A program made the position numbers and the translations under genes. Shown here piece after piece: positions 7,293 through 16,833 of a DNA stretch of 42,711 bases. Below the pieces are notes generated by a model that worked only from the letters and a program-made list of their open reading frames with translations, did no database searches and was not told the DNA's origin. Position 1 is the first letter of the stretch. Each line of letters opens with the position of its first letter. The DNA is from an uncultured Lachnospiraceae bacterium. GTDB taxonomy: Bacteria; Bacillota; Clostridia; Lachnospirales; Lachnospiraceae. The DNA lies in contig CAMVHB010000014.1 of the NCBI GenBank assembly GCA_947167155.1, positions 1 through 42,711 on the forward strand, written 5' to 3'.

Positions 7293-9938
7293 CTACTTCG
7301 CGTCAAACCAGTTCTTTCCGGTCTCTATGTCGATCTTCAGCGGAACAGAAAGCTGTGCCGCGTTTTCCATTCCCTCTGAGAGGATCTTTTTTACCTCTTC
7401 CTCTTCTCCGGGCGCTGTCTCGATCAGTATCTCGTCATGCACCTGAAGCAGCATCCTCGACTTAAGTCCTCTTTCCTTCAGCAAGGCAAAGACCTTCACC
7501 ATAGCGATCTTCATGATGTCTGCTGCCGTACCCTGAACAGGAGAATTCATGGCGACCCTCTCCCCGAAGGAACGTGTCATGAAATTCTTTTCAAAGAGCT
7601 CCGGTATAGGTCTTCTTCTGTTAAAGAGGGTGAGCGCATAGCCATCCTTCTTCGCACTGCTCACGAGTGAATCGAGATATATCTTAAGCGCGGGATAGGC
7701 AAGATAATAATCATCGATATACTTCTGCGCCTCAGCCCTTCCTATATTCAGGTTTTCCCCGAGTCCGAAGGAGCTAATGCCGTAAACTATACCGAAATTC
7801 ACTGCTTTCGCGCGTCTCCTGTCAAGGTCGGTAACATCCTCTATATCCTTTTTGAAGACCCTCGCGGCTGTAGCCCTGTGTATATCGGAATCGCTTTTGA
7901 ATGCCTCGATCAGATTTTCATCCCCGGAAAGATGGGCAAGCACACGAAGCTCGATCTGAGAATAATCAGCATCCGTAAAGCTCCATCCCTCCCTCGGAAG
8001 AAAGGCTTTTCTTATCTCCTTCCCGAGAGGAAGCCTTATCGGTATATTCTGAAGATTCGGCTCGGTCGAAGAGAGTCTCCCTGTTGCTGTCACTGTCTGC
8101 TGGAAGGTCGTATGTATCCTCCGATCGGCAGCTATGCAGGAAAGAAGTCCCTTCGCATAGGTTGAATTGAGCTTGGAATACTGCCTGTACAAAAGTATGT
8201 CCTGCACAAGAGGGACAGTGGGCGCGAGTTTTTCAAGGACATCCGCTGCAGTTGAATAACCGGTCTTTGTCTTCTTTCCTCCGGGAAGTGAAAGCTTTTC
8301 AAAGAGTATCTCTCCAAGCTGCTTCGGGGAATTGATATTAAATTCCTCCCCGGCTTCTTCATATATCTTTTTTTCCAGGGATACGAGCTCTTTTTCAAGA
8401 TCGCTTCCGTAGCGCTCGAGCTCTTCTACAGAGACTCCTATGCCTTCCCTTTCCATCATATAGAGCGTGAAGATAAGGGGGCGCTCTATCTCTTCGTATA
8501 GCTCCTTCATCCCGGAATCAGAGACCTGCTCTAAAAGCACGGGAAGAAGCCTTCTGTTTGTAATCGCGCATCCACCCGCGTATTCCTTTGCCTTTTCGAT
8601 ATCGGAAAAGTTCCATTCACCCTTTATTCTCTTTCCGAAGATCTCCTCTATGGACTTTTGCGGGATATCAAGATACTTCGCGGAAAGCGCGTCTATCGGG
8701 TATTCCTTCGGAAGCGGATCAAGAAGATAAGAAAGGACTCCCGTATCAAACGCGTTCTTTGGATCACGATCACAATCCATGACATGAAGATCCCTTTTCA
8801 AGTCATCGGTAGATATCGTGACATTTGAGAAATAAAGCTCCTGCAAAAGAGAAACGAGCATGTCTTCACTCACACCGATACCGACAGGGACATAAAAGAC
8901 CCCTTTCTCAGAAGCAAAAGCCGCGCCATATAATTTCCGGTTTTCTGAAAGAACGCAGACTCCTGCCGCTGTTCCATTTGAAATGATATTATTTATCTCT
9001 TCCTTCGCATCGGAAAGGGAGTTTATCAAAGTGATGTCAACGGCTTCATTTTTGACTGTCGCTACGCTTTCCTCCTCCTTTGAAAAATAATGAAGGAGCT
9101 TTCGAAAGCCGAGCTTTTTGAAAAGCTGATGAGCTTCCTCCGTAAAAATGTCATGGAGTGCTGAATCCGCGATCTCGCACTCAAGAGGGCAATCGGTAAT
9201 GATAGTGGCAAGCTCTTTTGAAAGAACTGCCTGTGAATAGAATTCAGAAAGGTTTTTTGCGGCAAGTGGCGGCTTCAGTTCTGAAACATGCTCATAAGCG
9301 TTTTCAATGCTCTTGTATTTTTCAATGATAGCCTGGGCCGTCTTCTCACCGATCTTCGGAACTCCGGGGATGTTGTCTGATGTATCCCCCTGAAGAGCCT
9401 TGACGTCAATGAACTCCTGCGGCGTCACATGATATTCTTCCTCTACATCTTTTGCAAAATAGGTGAAAATTTCAGTCTTTCCGCCCTTTGTGCGCGGCAT
9501 ATAGATCTTTGTCTTTTCAGTCGCAAGCTGAAGAATATCCCGGTCTCCGGAGACTATGGTGATATCATACCCTGCCGCTTCTCCTCTTCTTGAAAGAGTA
9601 CCGAGTATGTCATCCCCCTCAAATCCCGGGAGCGCTGCCGTCATGATCCCCATCGAAGAAAGAACCTCTTTCATCAAAGGTATCTGCTCGGAGAGTTCCG
9701 GCGGCATGGGCTTTCTCGTGCCCTTGTACTCTTTGAACATCTCATGTCTGAAGGTCTTTTCCTTTGAATCAAGGCAGACTATGAGATTGTCGGGTTTTTC
9801 ATCCTTCATCACTGAAAGCAGCATGGTGATAAAGCCGAACACGGCGCCGGTGTGCCTCCCGTCATAGGTGAGGTCCGGCATCCCGTAAAAGGCTCTGTGA
9901 AGGATCGAATATCCGTCTATAAGTACAAGCTTTGGCAT
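7293..9938 (-). CDS. polA: DNA polymerase I
   Basis: 881 residues, family A polymerase for Okazaki-fragment processing and repair. The N-terminal 5' nuclease runs from residue 1 to about 290 (FEGDDILGTL, SGDRDILQL, ALQGDTSDNIPGV). The polymerase domain carries motif A DADYSQIELRV, motif B RRRAKAVNFGIVYG and motif C QVHDEIL. The middle 3'-5' exonuclease domain is present but degenerate: the expected DxE of Exo I is replaced within AAGVCVLSEN, and the YxxxD of Exo III reads YAGGC, so proofreading is probably absent, as in Bacillus and Thermus enzymes. The ATG directly follows the TAA of the aminopeptidase gene, separated by one base. It is followed by coaE. Confidence 0.97.
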   Translation of the reverse strand: MPKLVLIDGYSILHRAFYGMPDLTYDGRHTGAVFGFITMLLSVMKDEKPDNLIVCLDSKEKTFRHEMFKEYKGTRKPMPPELSEQIPLMKEVLSSMGIMTAALPGFEGDDILGTLSRRGEAAGYDITIVSGDRDILQLATEKTKIYMPRTKGGKTEIFTYFAKDVEEEYHVTPQEFIDVKALQGDTSDNIPGVPKIGEKTAQAIIEKYKSIENAYEHVSELKPPLAAKNLSEFYSQAVLSKELATIITDCPLECEIADSALHDIFTEEAHQLFKKLGFRKLLHYFSKEEESVATVKNEAVDITLINSLSDAKEEINNIISNGTAAGVCVLSENRKLYGAAFASEKGVFYVPVGIGVSEDMLVSLLQELYFSNVTISTDDLKRDLHVMDCDRDPKNAFDTGVLSYLLDPLPKEYPIDALSAKYLDIPQKSIEEIFGKRIKGEWNFSDIEKAKEYAGGCAITNRRLLPVLLEQVSDSGMKELYEEIERPLIFTLYMMEREGIGVSVEELERYGSDLEKELVSLEKKIYEEAGEEFNINSPKQLGEILFEKLSLPGGKKTKTGYSTAADVLEKLAPTVPLVQDILLYRQYSKLNSTYAKGLLSCIAADRRIHTTFQQTVTATGRLSSTEPNLQNIPIRLPLGKEIRKAFLPREGWSFTDADYSQIELRVLAHLSGDENLIEAFKSDSDIHRATAARVFKKDIEDVTDLDRRRAKAVNFGIVYGISSFGLGENLNIGRAEAQKYIDDYYLAYPALKIYLDSLVSSAKKDGYALTLFNRRRPIPELFEKNFMTRSFGERVAMNSPVQGTAADIMKIAMVKVFALLKERGLKSRMLLQVHDEILIETAPGEEEEVKKILSEGMENAAQLSVPLKIDIETGKNWFDAK

Positions 9939-9939
9939 C

Positions 9940-11745
9940 TTATTCTACCGCCCTTGTGGCGCTATAAAGCCACTCAGCCTCCTCCTCGGAAAGGAGAGGT
10001 GCTATTATCTTTCTTACCTTTTCGTGGTAGTCATTCAGTTCCTTCTTTTCTTCTTGTGTAAGCAGAGAAGTCTCGATCGCGTCAAGGTCTATAGGAACCA
10101 GCGTGATATTTTCAAAACTGAAGAACTGCCCGTATTCGTTCTTTACATCCTTTATGCAAAGAAGCTCGTTTTCTATTCTGATGCCGTACTCTCCCTCAAA
10201 ATAGAGGCCGGGTTCATCAGTTGTGATCATGCCGGGTTCTATCGGATGAGGCACAAAGTCAGAAGCCTTTTCCAGCTTCCATCTGAAGGAGTTCGGTCCC
10301 TCGTGTACTGCGAGCACATGACCTACTCCATGCCCTGTCCCGCATTTGTAATCAAGTCCTTTTTCCCACATCACGCCTCTTGCAAGTACATCAAGGTTCT
10401 GTCCCGTAGTTTTGTCAAGAAATTTTGCTCTCATCAGCCGAAGTGAACTCTTCAGCACAAGGGTGAAATCCTCCCTCTGCTTCTTTGTAAGTTCTCCAAG
10501 TGCTATGGTCCTTGTGATATCAGTCGTGCCCGTAAAATATGTTCCGCCGGAATCCACAAGCAGGAAGCCCTTTTTGTGAAGGGGACTTTTCATTTCAGGG
10601 GTCGCCGTATAATGCATGAGCGCGGCGTTTTCACCGTAGGCCGCTATAGTGGGGAAGGAAGGCTCTATATAACCCTCCCCCTCCTCTCGGAGTCTGTAAA
10701 GTATCTCCCCGATCGTATATTCGTCTTCCTTCTCAATATCTATCTTTCCTGTCTTGATTTGATAAAGGAATCTGCACATCGCAACTGCATCTATGATATG
10801 TGCTTTCCTTGTATTTTTGATCTCAGTTTCATTCTTGACGGCCTTCATCACCTCGGTGCAGTTGATCTCCTCAATGAAGGAAACACCTGCCCCGAAGCTT
10901 TCATATATCCGCTCGTTCACGGTCTCTTTGTCAAGAAGGACTGCGCAGTTGTCATATGAAGACAGCGCATCATAGACGCTCTCATAAGGACTGATACCGA
11001 TATTCAACGACTCAAGATAAGCCCTGATCTCTTTGCTTACCGCATCTTCATTTACGAATAATGTCCCTCCATCCTTTTTCAGGAGAAGGAAGGAATAAAA
11101 TACCGGAGTACAGGGAATATCATTGCCTCTTAAGTTCAGGAGCCATGCAATGTCACAGAGAGAGGAAACAAAGAAAATGTCCGCCTTCTTTTCCTCCATA
11201 TGCTTTCTCACATCGGAAAGCTTGTCGCTCGCACTTTTTCCTGAAAACTCATCTTTTAAGATAAAGAGCTTTTCGGAAGGGATAGCCGGTCTCTTTGTAA
11301 AGACCTTGTCCATAGTCAGGGATGAAGTGTCAAAAACACCATTATTCTCCTTTATCGCGTCATCATATTTTTTGAAGAGGTTTCTCGAAAGGCGGCGGCC
11401 GTCACAGGAAACCTTCTCCCCTTCCTTCACGTGGGATTTCAGGAATTCCTCAATCTTCGGAACGCCCTCTTCGCCTATTCTGAAAAGATCTGTCCCGCTG
11501 CCCGAAAGTTCTTTGTCAGCCTGGATGAAAAACCTTCCGTCAGTCCACAGATGCGACTCCTCCTGTGTCACTGCGACCGTACAGTTGTCTCCCGTGAAGC
11601 CTGTCAGAAATTCGATATCCGAATCAGCCTCACTCACATATTCACTCATATGGGCATCTGCATGAAATAACATGAAAAGAGAAATGCCCTCTTCCTTCAT
11701 GTCTCTTCGAAGCTCGCTTAACCTGTCAAAATGTATATTTCCCAT
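9940..11745 (-). CDS. Xaa-Pro aminopeptidase (M24, long three-domain type)
   Basis: 601 residues. The N-terminal half holds two creatinase-like domains; the C-terminal half is the M24 pita-bread fold with the metal ligands in VDSGGTYFTG, GTTDITRTI, GTGHGVGHVLAVHEG, TTDEPGLY and GIRIENEL. The protein ends with the small M24 C-terminal extension of the eukaryotic-like (XPNPEP1) type. It removes N-terminal residues ahead of proline using two divalent metals, usually manganese, in the cytoplasm. The frame is open upstream to 12051, but that part is inside the beta-CASP nuclease gene and looks like shadow translation (Arg-rich, no domain), so I start at ATG 11745, 19 bp after the nuclease gene. 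The ribosome site there is only fair (AAGAG). Confidence 0.93.
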   Translation of the reverse strand: MGNIHFDRLSELRRDMKEEGISLFMLFHADAHMSEYVSEADSDIEFLTGFTGDNCTVAVTQEESHLWTDGRFFIQADKELSGSGTDLFRIGEEGVPKIEEFLKSHVKEGEKVSCDGRRLSRNLFKKYDDAIKENNGVFDTSSLTMDKVFTKRPAIPSEKLFILKDEFSGKSASDKLSDVRKHMEEKKADIFFVSSLCDIAWLLNLRGNDIPCTPVFYSFLLLKKDGGTLFVNEDAVSKEIRAYLESLNIGISPYESVYDALSSYDNCAVLLDKETVNERIYESFGAGVSFIEEINCTEVMKAVKNETEIKNTRKAHIIDAVAMCRFLYQIKTGKIDIEKEDEYTIGEILYRLREEGEGYIEPSFPTIAAYGENAALMHYTATPEMKSPLHKKGFLLVDSGGTYFTGTTDITRTIALGELTKKQREDFTLVLKSSLRLMRAKFLDKTTGQNLDVLARGVMWEKGLDYKCGTGHGVGHVLAVHEGPNSFRWKLEKASDFVPHPIEPGMITTDEPGLYFEGEYGIRIENELLCIKDVKNEYGQFFSFENITLVPIDLDAIETSLLTQEEKKELNDYHEKVRKIIAPLLSEEEAEWLYSATRAVE

Positions 11746-11764
11746 CACTCGACTCTTTTCTATC

Positions 11765-13369
11765 TCATCTTTCCCATTTGTCCGCAAGTGCGTTGATCTG
11801 ATCCGCGAACCTGCCAAGATCCTTGTTTGCCATACCTTCACAGCCGGTAATAACATGAAGCAGCCTCTTTCCGGCAGCAACAAGGCGCTCGAATACATTT
11901 GATGAAAGCCTGTGCGCCTTCTTCTTTGCAGGCGCAGCAGGAACACCTTCCCTGATCCTCTCACCGGTGAGAAGATCAAATGTATCCCCGGAATAAGGCG
12001 CGTAGGCCTTTGCACCGGTCTCTTTGCTGATATCTGATGCAAAGTCGTCAACTATATCGCTGTCGCCGTGAACGATAAAGTAGGATACAGGCGCAGGAGA
12101 AAAAGCCTTTGCCCATTTGATGAGCCCCGTCCGATCGGCATGTCCGCTGATCCCGGGAAGGTTCTCTATCCGTGCGTTCACGGTCACATCCTCACCGAAG
12201 AGCCTGACCTCCTTCGCTCCGTTAAGAAGCGTGTTTCCCAAAGTCCCCGGAACCTGATAGCCCACAAAGACTATCGTTGATTCGCTCCTCCAGAGATTGT
12301 GCTTCAGGTGATGTCTGATACGCCCGGCCTCGCACATTCCGGATGCTGAAATTATTACCTTTGGAGTCTTGTCAAAATTGATGGCCTTTGATTCATCACT
12401 CGATACCGCAACATGAAGGCCCTTAAATCCAATAGGATTCTTCCCGGCATTGATAAGCGAAAGCGCCTCTTCACTGAAGCAGTCGGCCACATTTTCATTA
12501 AAGACATGAGTCGCCTCAACTGCGAGAGGACTGTCCATATAGACGGGAAAATCAAGATGCCTTTCCATCAGCCCCTCTTCCTTGATCTTCCGAAGGAAAT
12601 AAAGCATCTCCTGCGTACGTCCCACGGAGAACGCGGGGATCACGACATTTCCTCCCTTGTCAAAGGTCTCTGTCATAATCTTTGAAAGAGCCTTTGCAAA
12701 ATCATTGAACTCGGGCTGTTTGTGGTCCCTGTCACCATAGGTGGATTCCATGACCACGTAATCAGCCTCGCTTATGTATTCAGGCTTTTTGATAAGAGGC
12801 TTTGTTGCATTTCCTATATCACCGGAAAAGACTATCTTTTTTTCATTGCCGTTCTCTGAAAGCCAGAATTCTATCGAAGCGGAACCAAGAAGATGACCGG
12901 CGTCAATGAATCTTACAAACAGGCCTTCAGATATCTCAATTTTCTCATGATAGGGAAGCGGATGAAAAAGCTTCAGCACGTTTTCGGCATCCTGCGAAGT
13001 ATACATGGGCTCAACCTTCGAAAAACCGGCACGTGCAGCCTTCCTGTTCTTCCAGTCAGCCTCCGCCTCCTGAATGTGTGCCGAATCCTTCAGCATGATG
13101 TCGCAAAGCTCTGCCGTGGCATCAGTACAGTAAACCTCTCCCCTGAAGCCCCTTGAATAAAGAAGGGGCAAAAGACCGCTGTGATCGATATGAGCATGTG
13201 TAATAAAGGCGTAATCAATTTTGGGAGCATCCACCGGAATATCCTGATTCATATATGTATCAGGTCCCTGCTCCATCCCGCAGTCAATGATGAACCTCTT
13301 TCCGCAGGCAGACATGAAATGACAGCTCCCGGTTACCTCGTGATCTGCTCCTACAAAAGTTAGCTCCAT
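11765..13369 (-). CDS. MBL-fold / beta-CASP ribonuclease-like protein
   Basis: 534 residues. The metallo-beta-lactamase core shows THAHIDHSG, DAGHLLGSAS and FSGDIG as metal ligands. The beta-CASP part shows VMESTYGDRDH, IPAFSVGRTQEML, ISASGMCEAGRIRHHL and SGHADRTGL. This is the CPSF73/YSH1-like class of RNA endo- or exonucleases (the YtnP/YqgX and AHL-lactonase groups lack beta-CASP). A basic tail (KKKAHRLSS) may help RNA binding. In bacteria these proteins are distinct from RNase J and their substrates are poorly known. Start ATG 13369 has AAGGGGG just upstream, with short spacing. It heads the long operon down to the glycosyltransferase; no clear promoter separates it from the ftsZ terminator about 30 bp upstream. 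Confidence 0.9.
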   Translation of the reverse strand: MELTFVGADHEVTGSCHFMSACGKRFIIDCGMEQGPDTYMNQDIPVDAPKIDYAFITHAHIDHSGLLPLLYSRGFRGEVYCTDATAELCDIMLKDSAHIQEAEADWKNRKAARAGFSKVEPMYTSQDAENVLKLFHPLPYHEKIEISEGLFVRFIDAGHLLGSASIEFWLSENGNEKKIVFSGDIGNATKPLIKKPEYISEADYVVMESTYGDRDHKQPEFNDFAKALSKIMTETFDKGGNVVIPAFSVGRTQEMLYFLRKIKEEGLMERHLDFPVYMDSPLAVEATHVFNENVADCFSEEALSLINAGKNPIGFKGLHVAVSSDESKAINFDKTPKVIISASGMCEAGRIRHHLKHNLWRSESTIVFVGYQVPGTLGNTLLNGAKEVRLFGEDVTVNARIENLPGISGHADRTGLIKWAKAFSPAPVSYFIVHGDSDIVDDFASDISKETGAKAYAPYSGDTFDLLTGERIREGVPAAPAKKKAHRLSSNVFERLVAAGKRLLHVITGCEGMANKDLGRFADQINALADKWER

Positions 13370-13400
13370 AACCCCCTTGAATATCCCCTTTCAAAGAAAC

Positions 13401-13428
13401 AGGGGACTGTCAGATAGAGCAGTCCCCT
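13401..13428 (-). terminator. Rho-independent terminator after ftsZ
   Basis: A perfect 9-bp inverted repeat (AGGGGACTG at 13401-13409 and CAGTCCCCT at 13420-13428) with a 10-base loop lies between ftsZ and the beta-CASP gene. On the minus strand it is followed by GTTTCTTTG, a moderate U-rich tail. A weaker candidate, GGCT/AGCC with TTTTTT, sits closer to the ftsZ stop at 13467-13482. Together they should end most division-cluster transcripts, although no separate promoter for the downstream operon is evident. Confidence 0.75.
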
Positions 13429-13484
13429 TTATCAAGCCTTCGTAAAAAAATATGTCTGAAAAAACCGGCTTAAGGCATAGCCAC

Positions 13485-14783
13485 TCACGATTTTTTCATG
13501 TTTTTCAAAAAGTCCGGAACCTTTATGTCCTTCTCGGGAACCTGAGAAGCAGGGCGCGGTCTGGATATACCTACAAAACCGTTCGAAGCAACACTTGTCT
13601 CGGACGTAGCAGTCTGGGTTGTTGCCGCAGCTTCATTTGCAGCCTTTGCATTTGCGGAAAGCTGAGCCGCCTTTGCTGCAACGGAAGCAAAGACATTTGA
13701 TGCCGAGCTTTGAGATGTGGCGGTCTGCGTTTTTGTTCCAAAGGCTGTATTCGTCCTCATAGTCTGTGAGGGTGAATGAGAAGCAGCCCCGGCCCCTGCG
13801 CCGTATTTAAGACCCTGGAAGGGATTTGCGCTTGCCGGTTCCTCAAGTCCGGTAGCAATGACAGTGACTGTAACCTCATCTGTCTTCTCGGAATTGTCAT
13901 TTGCACCGAAAATGATATTCGCGTTCTCACCGACAAGCTCATGAACATAATTCGAAGCTGTATAAACATCATTGAGAGATATGTCTCCCGTGATATTCAA
14001 TATGACATCGGTTGCGCCCTTGATATTCGTCTCAAGAAGTGGCGATTGAACGGCAAGCTTGACAGCCTCTGCAGCCTTCTCGTCACCTTTTGAAGAACCG
14101 ATTCCGATATGTGCGAGTCCCTTGTCCTTCATTACTGATGAAATATCCGCAAAGTCAAGATTTATAAGACCGGGCTTGTTGATAAGATCCGTAATTCCCT
14201 GAACTGACTGCTGAAGTACCTGATCTGCAAGCTTCAGGGCATCTGCAAACGAAGTACTCCTGTTTGTAAGCTCAAGAAGCCTGTCGTTGGGGATGACTAT
14301 AAGGGTATCCACACTTTCCTTGAGCCTTTCAATACCGGAAAGAGCTTTGTTCATCTTGCTCTTGTTCTCAAAAGAAAAAGGCTTTGTGACAACTCCGACA
14401 GTCAATATTCCCTGCTCCTTTGCAATCCTTCCGATGACAGGAGCAGCTCCTGTTCCGGTTCCGCCGCCCATTCCACAGGTAACGAAAACCATGTCTGCAC
14501 CCTTCACGGCACTCTGGATAGCCTCAGAACTTTCCTCCGCGGCTTTCTCACCAACCTCGGGATTCCCTCCGGCACCAAGTCCCTTCGTAAGCTTCTCTCC
14601 GATCTGTATGGGAGTGGGAGCCTTGCAGAGAGTAAGATCCTGCTTGTCGGTATTTACCCCGATGAATTCCACTCCTCCGATATTCTCTTCTATCATGCGG
14701 TTTACTGCATTGTTTCCACCGCCGCCTACACCTACGACAATGATCTTCGCAGCAGCATTTTCAGTCTGAACTATCTCAAGCAA
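13485..14783 (-). CDS. ftsZ: Cell division protein FtsZ
   Basis: 432 residues, tubulin-like GTPase that polymerises into the Z ring at midcell. The GTP-binding loop GGGTGTG is at 106-112, the first G-rich loop [13 protein letters not shown] at 18-30 (the usual GVGGAGNN has Ala at the fifth place), and the T7 synergy loop NLDFADI near 210. After a long Ala/Thr/Ser-rich linker (about 320-410), it ends in the conserved C-terminal peptide [10 protein letters not shown], the contact for FtsA, SepF or ZipA-type partners. The start is TTG at 14783, with GAGGAGG 8 bases upstream and no ATG nearby. It is separated from divIB by a 176-bp leader that may hold its own promoter, and is closed by a terminator. 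Confidence 0.98.
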   Translation of the reverse strand: MLEIVQTENAAAKIIVVGVGGGGNNAVNRMIEENIGGVEFIGVNTDKQDLTLCKAPTPIQIGEKLTKGLGAGGNPEVGEKAAEESSEAIQSAVKGADMVFVTCGMGGGTGTGAAPVIGRIAKEQGILTVGVVTKPFSFENKSKMNKALSGIERLKESVDTLIVIPNDRLLELTNRSTSFADALKLADQVLQQSVQGITDLINKPGLINLDFADISSVMKDKGLAHIGIGSSKGDEKAAEAVKLAVQSPLLETNIKGATDVILNITGDISLNDVYTASNYVHELVGENANIIFGANDNSEKTDEVTVTVIATGLEEPASANPFQGLKYGAGAGAASHSPSQTMRTNTAFGTKTQTATSQSSASNVFASVAAKAAQLSANAKAANEAAATTQTATSETSVASNGFVGISRPRPASQVPEKDIKVPDFLKNMKKS

Positions 14784-14959
14784 GGTAACTTCCTCCTCTC
14801 AAACCGCAGACATGCGTTTGAATCATATGATAACCTCTGTCATCACAACCCGCGGCAAGCCTGTATAGAGGCTTCAAAAGCCACGACTTTTGATGCGCTT
14901 CAAAATTCAATTGACATATTAAAGGTTTTGCTTGTATTACGCAAGTGATTTTTCAAAAA
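14784..14959 (-). promoter_or_regulatory. ftsZ leader with possible promoter and two hairpins
   Basis: 176 bp between divIB and ftsZ. On the minus strand a candidate promoter reads TTGCGT (14944-14939), 17 bp, TAATAT (14921-14916), a modest match. The resulting leader of about 125 bases contains two adjacent small hairpins, AAGCCT/AGGCTT (14857-14874) and TCAAAAG/CTTTTGA (14874-14893), and a perfect palindrome ATCATATGAT (14823-14832 region) before the ribosome site GAGGAGG. No ORF is credible here. This suggests extra ftsZ expression independent of the mraZ promoter; strength cannot be judged by eye. Confidence 0.4.
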
Positions 14960-15682
14960 TTAGGTCTTTTCAAACACAATATCTGTGTTTTCTTCGGAAA
15001 AATCTTCCACATGTAGTATTCCGGACTGATTTTCAATAGTCGGAAGTATGTATGGCAGCCTTTGTATCTTCTCGGCAAGATTTGTACGCTGCCCAAGCCT
15101 GATCTCTATATTACCTTTATATAGTACTATGCTGCCGTCATCAGACAGCTTTGTATTGTCAACTGCAACCTCCCGCTTCGGAAGCTCCTTGTCAAGTATC
15201 TCCAGGGACTTTATGGTTCCGTCATCAACAGGAAGTTTCTTTCCAACCTCGGGCTCCTTCGTGAGTTCGGGAAGCTCTACCGTCTTCACTCCCTCCACCA
15301 GCCGTTCCGAAACTTCGCATACATTGTAAGCACTGTCGTAATAAAGATATCTTCCATCTGAAAGCTCCGACACCCCGAAAAGCTTCTTCTCGGTTATCTC
15401 AACCTTAACCGAATTAAGTCCCGTCGGCTTCATGCGAACCCTGCTCACAAAGGGAATCCCCTTTTTCGGACGTATGTAGCTCATTATTGATCCAATAATG
15501 ACATTGGTGTCATAACGTTCGGTAACGACAAGCCTTTTGATCTCGTTTTCCTGATAGACTGTGTTTCCGACAAAGGTATAGGTCTTCGCATTGCAGACGA
15601 TAAGAACGAAAAGCAGAGCCGCAACAAATATTATCCCTACCATAAGGAAGGCACTGAAGAATCTGTATATCCTGAGTCTCAT
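14960..15682 (-). CDS. divIB: Cell division protein FtsQ/DivIB
   Basis: 240 residues. One N-terminal membrane helix (about 9-31) is followed by an extracellular POTRA domain (TFVGNTVYQENEIKRL onward) and an FtsQ-type beta domain (VEITEKKLFG, then LPELTKEPEVGKKL). DivIB/FtsQ is a bitopic divisome protein that, with FtsL and DivIC, activates the FtsW-FtsI septal synthase. Length and order match DivIB of Gram-positive bacteria, without the long C-terminal tail of some homologues. The ATG overlaps the ftsW stop as ATGA. In many related genomes murG or murD lies just before it; here ftsW does. Confidence 0.88.
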   Translation of the reverse strand: MRLRIYRFFSAFLMVGIIFVAALLFVLIVCNAKTYTFVGNTVYQENEIKRLVVTERYDTNVIIGSIMSYIRPKKGIPFVSRVRMKPTGLNSVKVEITEKKLFGVSELSDGRYLYYDSAYNVCEVSERLVEGVKTVELPELTKEPEVGKKLPVDDGTIKSLEILDKELPKREVAVDNTKLSDDGSIVLYKGNIEIRLGQRTNLAEKIQRLPYILPTIENQSGILHVEDFSEENTDIVFEKT

Positions 15683-16833
15683 TGCGTAAGCACCGTCCCT
15701 TCATCAGCTTCGGCGGGGATAGGAATCTTCGCGGAAACTGAAAGGACTATTCCCGCCTCAAAGAGAAGCATGATGAGCGCTGACCCTCCGTAGCTGATAT
15801 ATGGAAGAGTAACTCCGGTATTGGGTATGGTATTCGTGCAGACCGCAACATGGAGCACGACCTGAAGGGATATGTGAGTCATTATACCTATTACCAGGAA
15901 GGAACCGAACTGATCGACTGCATTCAAAGCGATCACAAGGCACCTCCACGCGAACAGTATATAAAGGACCATGAGACCTATAGCTCCGATTATCCCAAGC
16001 TCTTCACATATAATGGAAAAGATCATATCGTTGTTCGCAGCCGGAACGAAGCCAAGCTTCTGCATTGATGCTCCAAGCCCGCGGCCGAAGACCCCTCCTG
16101 AGCCGATGGCATAAAGTGCCTGCATGGTCTGAAAGCCTTCGGAATAATCCTCGGGATGAAGCCATACCGAGATCCTGTTGCTTCGATAGCCCTGAAAGAT
16201 AATGAACAAAGCCACGCCCAGTGCTCCGATGATGAGGAGGACAACGAAGATCATCGATTTCTTTCCTGCTACAAAGAGCATGATAAATGCGATTCCCGCA
16301 ACTATTATCGCAGTCGAAAGGTTCGTATATGCGATCACGACCACGAAGGGAATGACGAAGAGAAAGGCCTTTATGATATTTGCGGTACTCCTCAGCCCCT
16401 TGTTTGAACGTGAGATAAGATGTGCAAGAAAGATAATGACGGCAACCTTCGCTATCTCGGAGGGCTGCACATTCAAGGGTCCTAAGCGAAACCATCTCAC
16501 CGAACCGCCTCCGCTCGAGCCCATAAAATTCACCGCTACGCAGAGTATCAGCGAAACGAAATAAAAAAGCCCCGAAAGCCTGTCAAGGAAGGAATAGCCG
16601 ACTTTTATCATGATGAAAAGTATGAGCATCCCTACCGCCCCGAACAGCGCCTGCCTCTTCAGATAATACGCACTGTCACCGAATTTCAGATTCCCCTGAT
16701 ATGCACTCACGGAATAAAGCATTACCATCCCGAAGGCAAAGAGGATGATGAGCATCAGAAAAAGACTGTAGTCAAAATAATACAGTCTCTTCGTTCTTGA
16801 TCTTTTGAATTTTTTGATATTTGCTTCGCCCAT
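15679..16833 (-). CDS. ftsW: Septal peptidoglycan polymerase FtsW
   Basis: 384 residues, SEDS family, with about ten membrane helices starting near residue 22. Conserved segments are visible: GGSVRWFRLGPLNVQPSE (the loop after TM4), FGRGLGAS, the region around AANNDMIFSIICEELG and the C-terminal NTIPNTGVTLPYISYGGSA. FtsW polymerises lipid II glycan strands at the septum together with the class B PBP encoded two genes upstream. The ATG directly abuts the mraY stop (no gap), and its own stop overlaps divIB. I prefer FtsW over RodA because of its place in the dcw cluster and the basic cytoplasmic N-terminus. Confidence 0.93.
   Translation of the reverse strand: MGEANIKKFKRSRTKRLYYFDYSLFLMLIILFAFGMVMLYSVSAYQGNLKFGDSAYYLKRQALFGAVGMLILFIMIKVGYSFLDRLSGLFYFVSLILCVAVNFMGSSGGGSVRWFRLGPLNVQPSEIAKVAVIIFLAHLISRSNKGLRSTANIIKAFLFVIPFVVVIAYTNLSTAIIVAGIAFIMLFVAGKKSMIFVVLLIIGALGVALFIIFQGYRSNRISVWLHPEDYSEGFQTMQALYAIGSGGVFGRGLGASMQKLGFVPAANNDMIFSIICEELGIIGAIGLMVLYILFAWRCLVIALNAVDQFGSFLVIGIMTHISLQVVLHVAVCTNTIPNTGVTLPYISYGGSALIMLLFEAGIVLSVSAKIPIPAEADEGTVLTQ

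Noticed and set aside
11746..12051. N-terminal extension of the Xaa-Pro aminopeptidase
   Set aside because: Those 102 codons lie inside the beta-CASP gene, are Arg-rich and lack any domain; the creatinase fold starts at the ATG at 11745.
16004..16495. Minus-strand ORF overlapping ftsW in another frame
   Set aside because: Composition rich in Arg, His and Ser and full overlap with the clear FtsW frame; a shadow.
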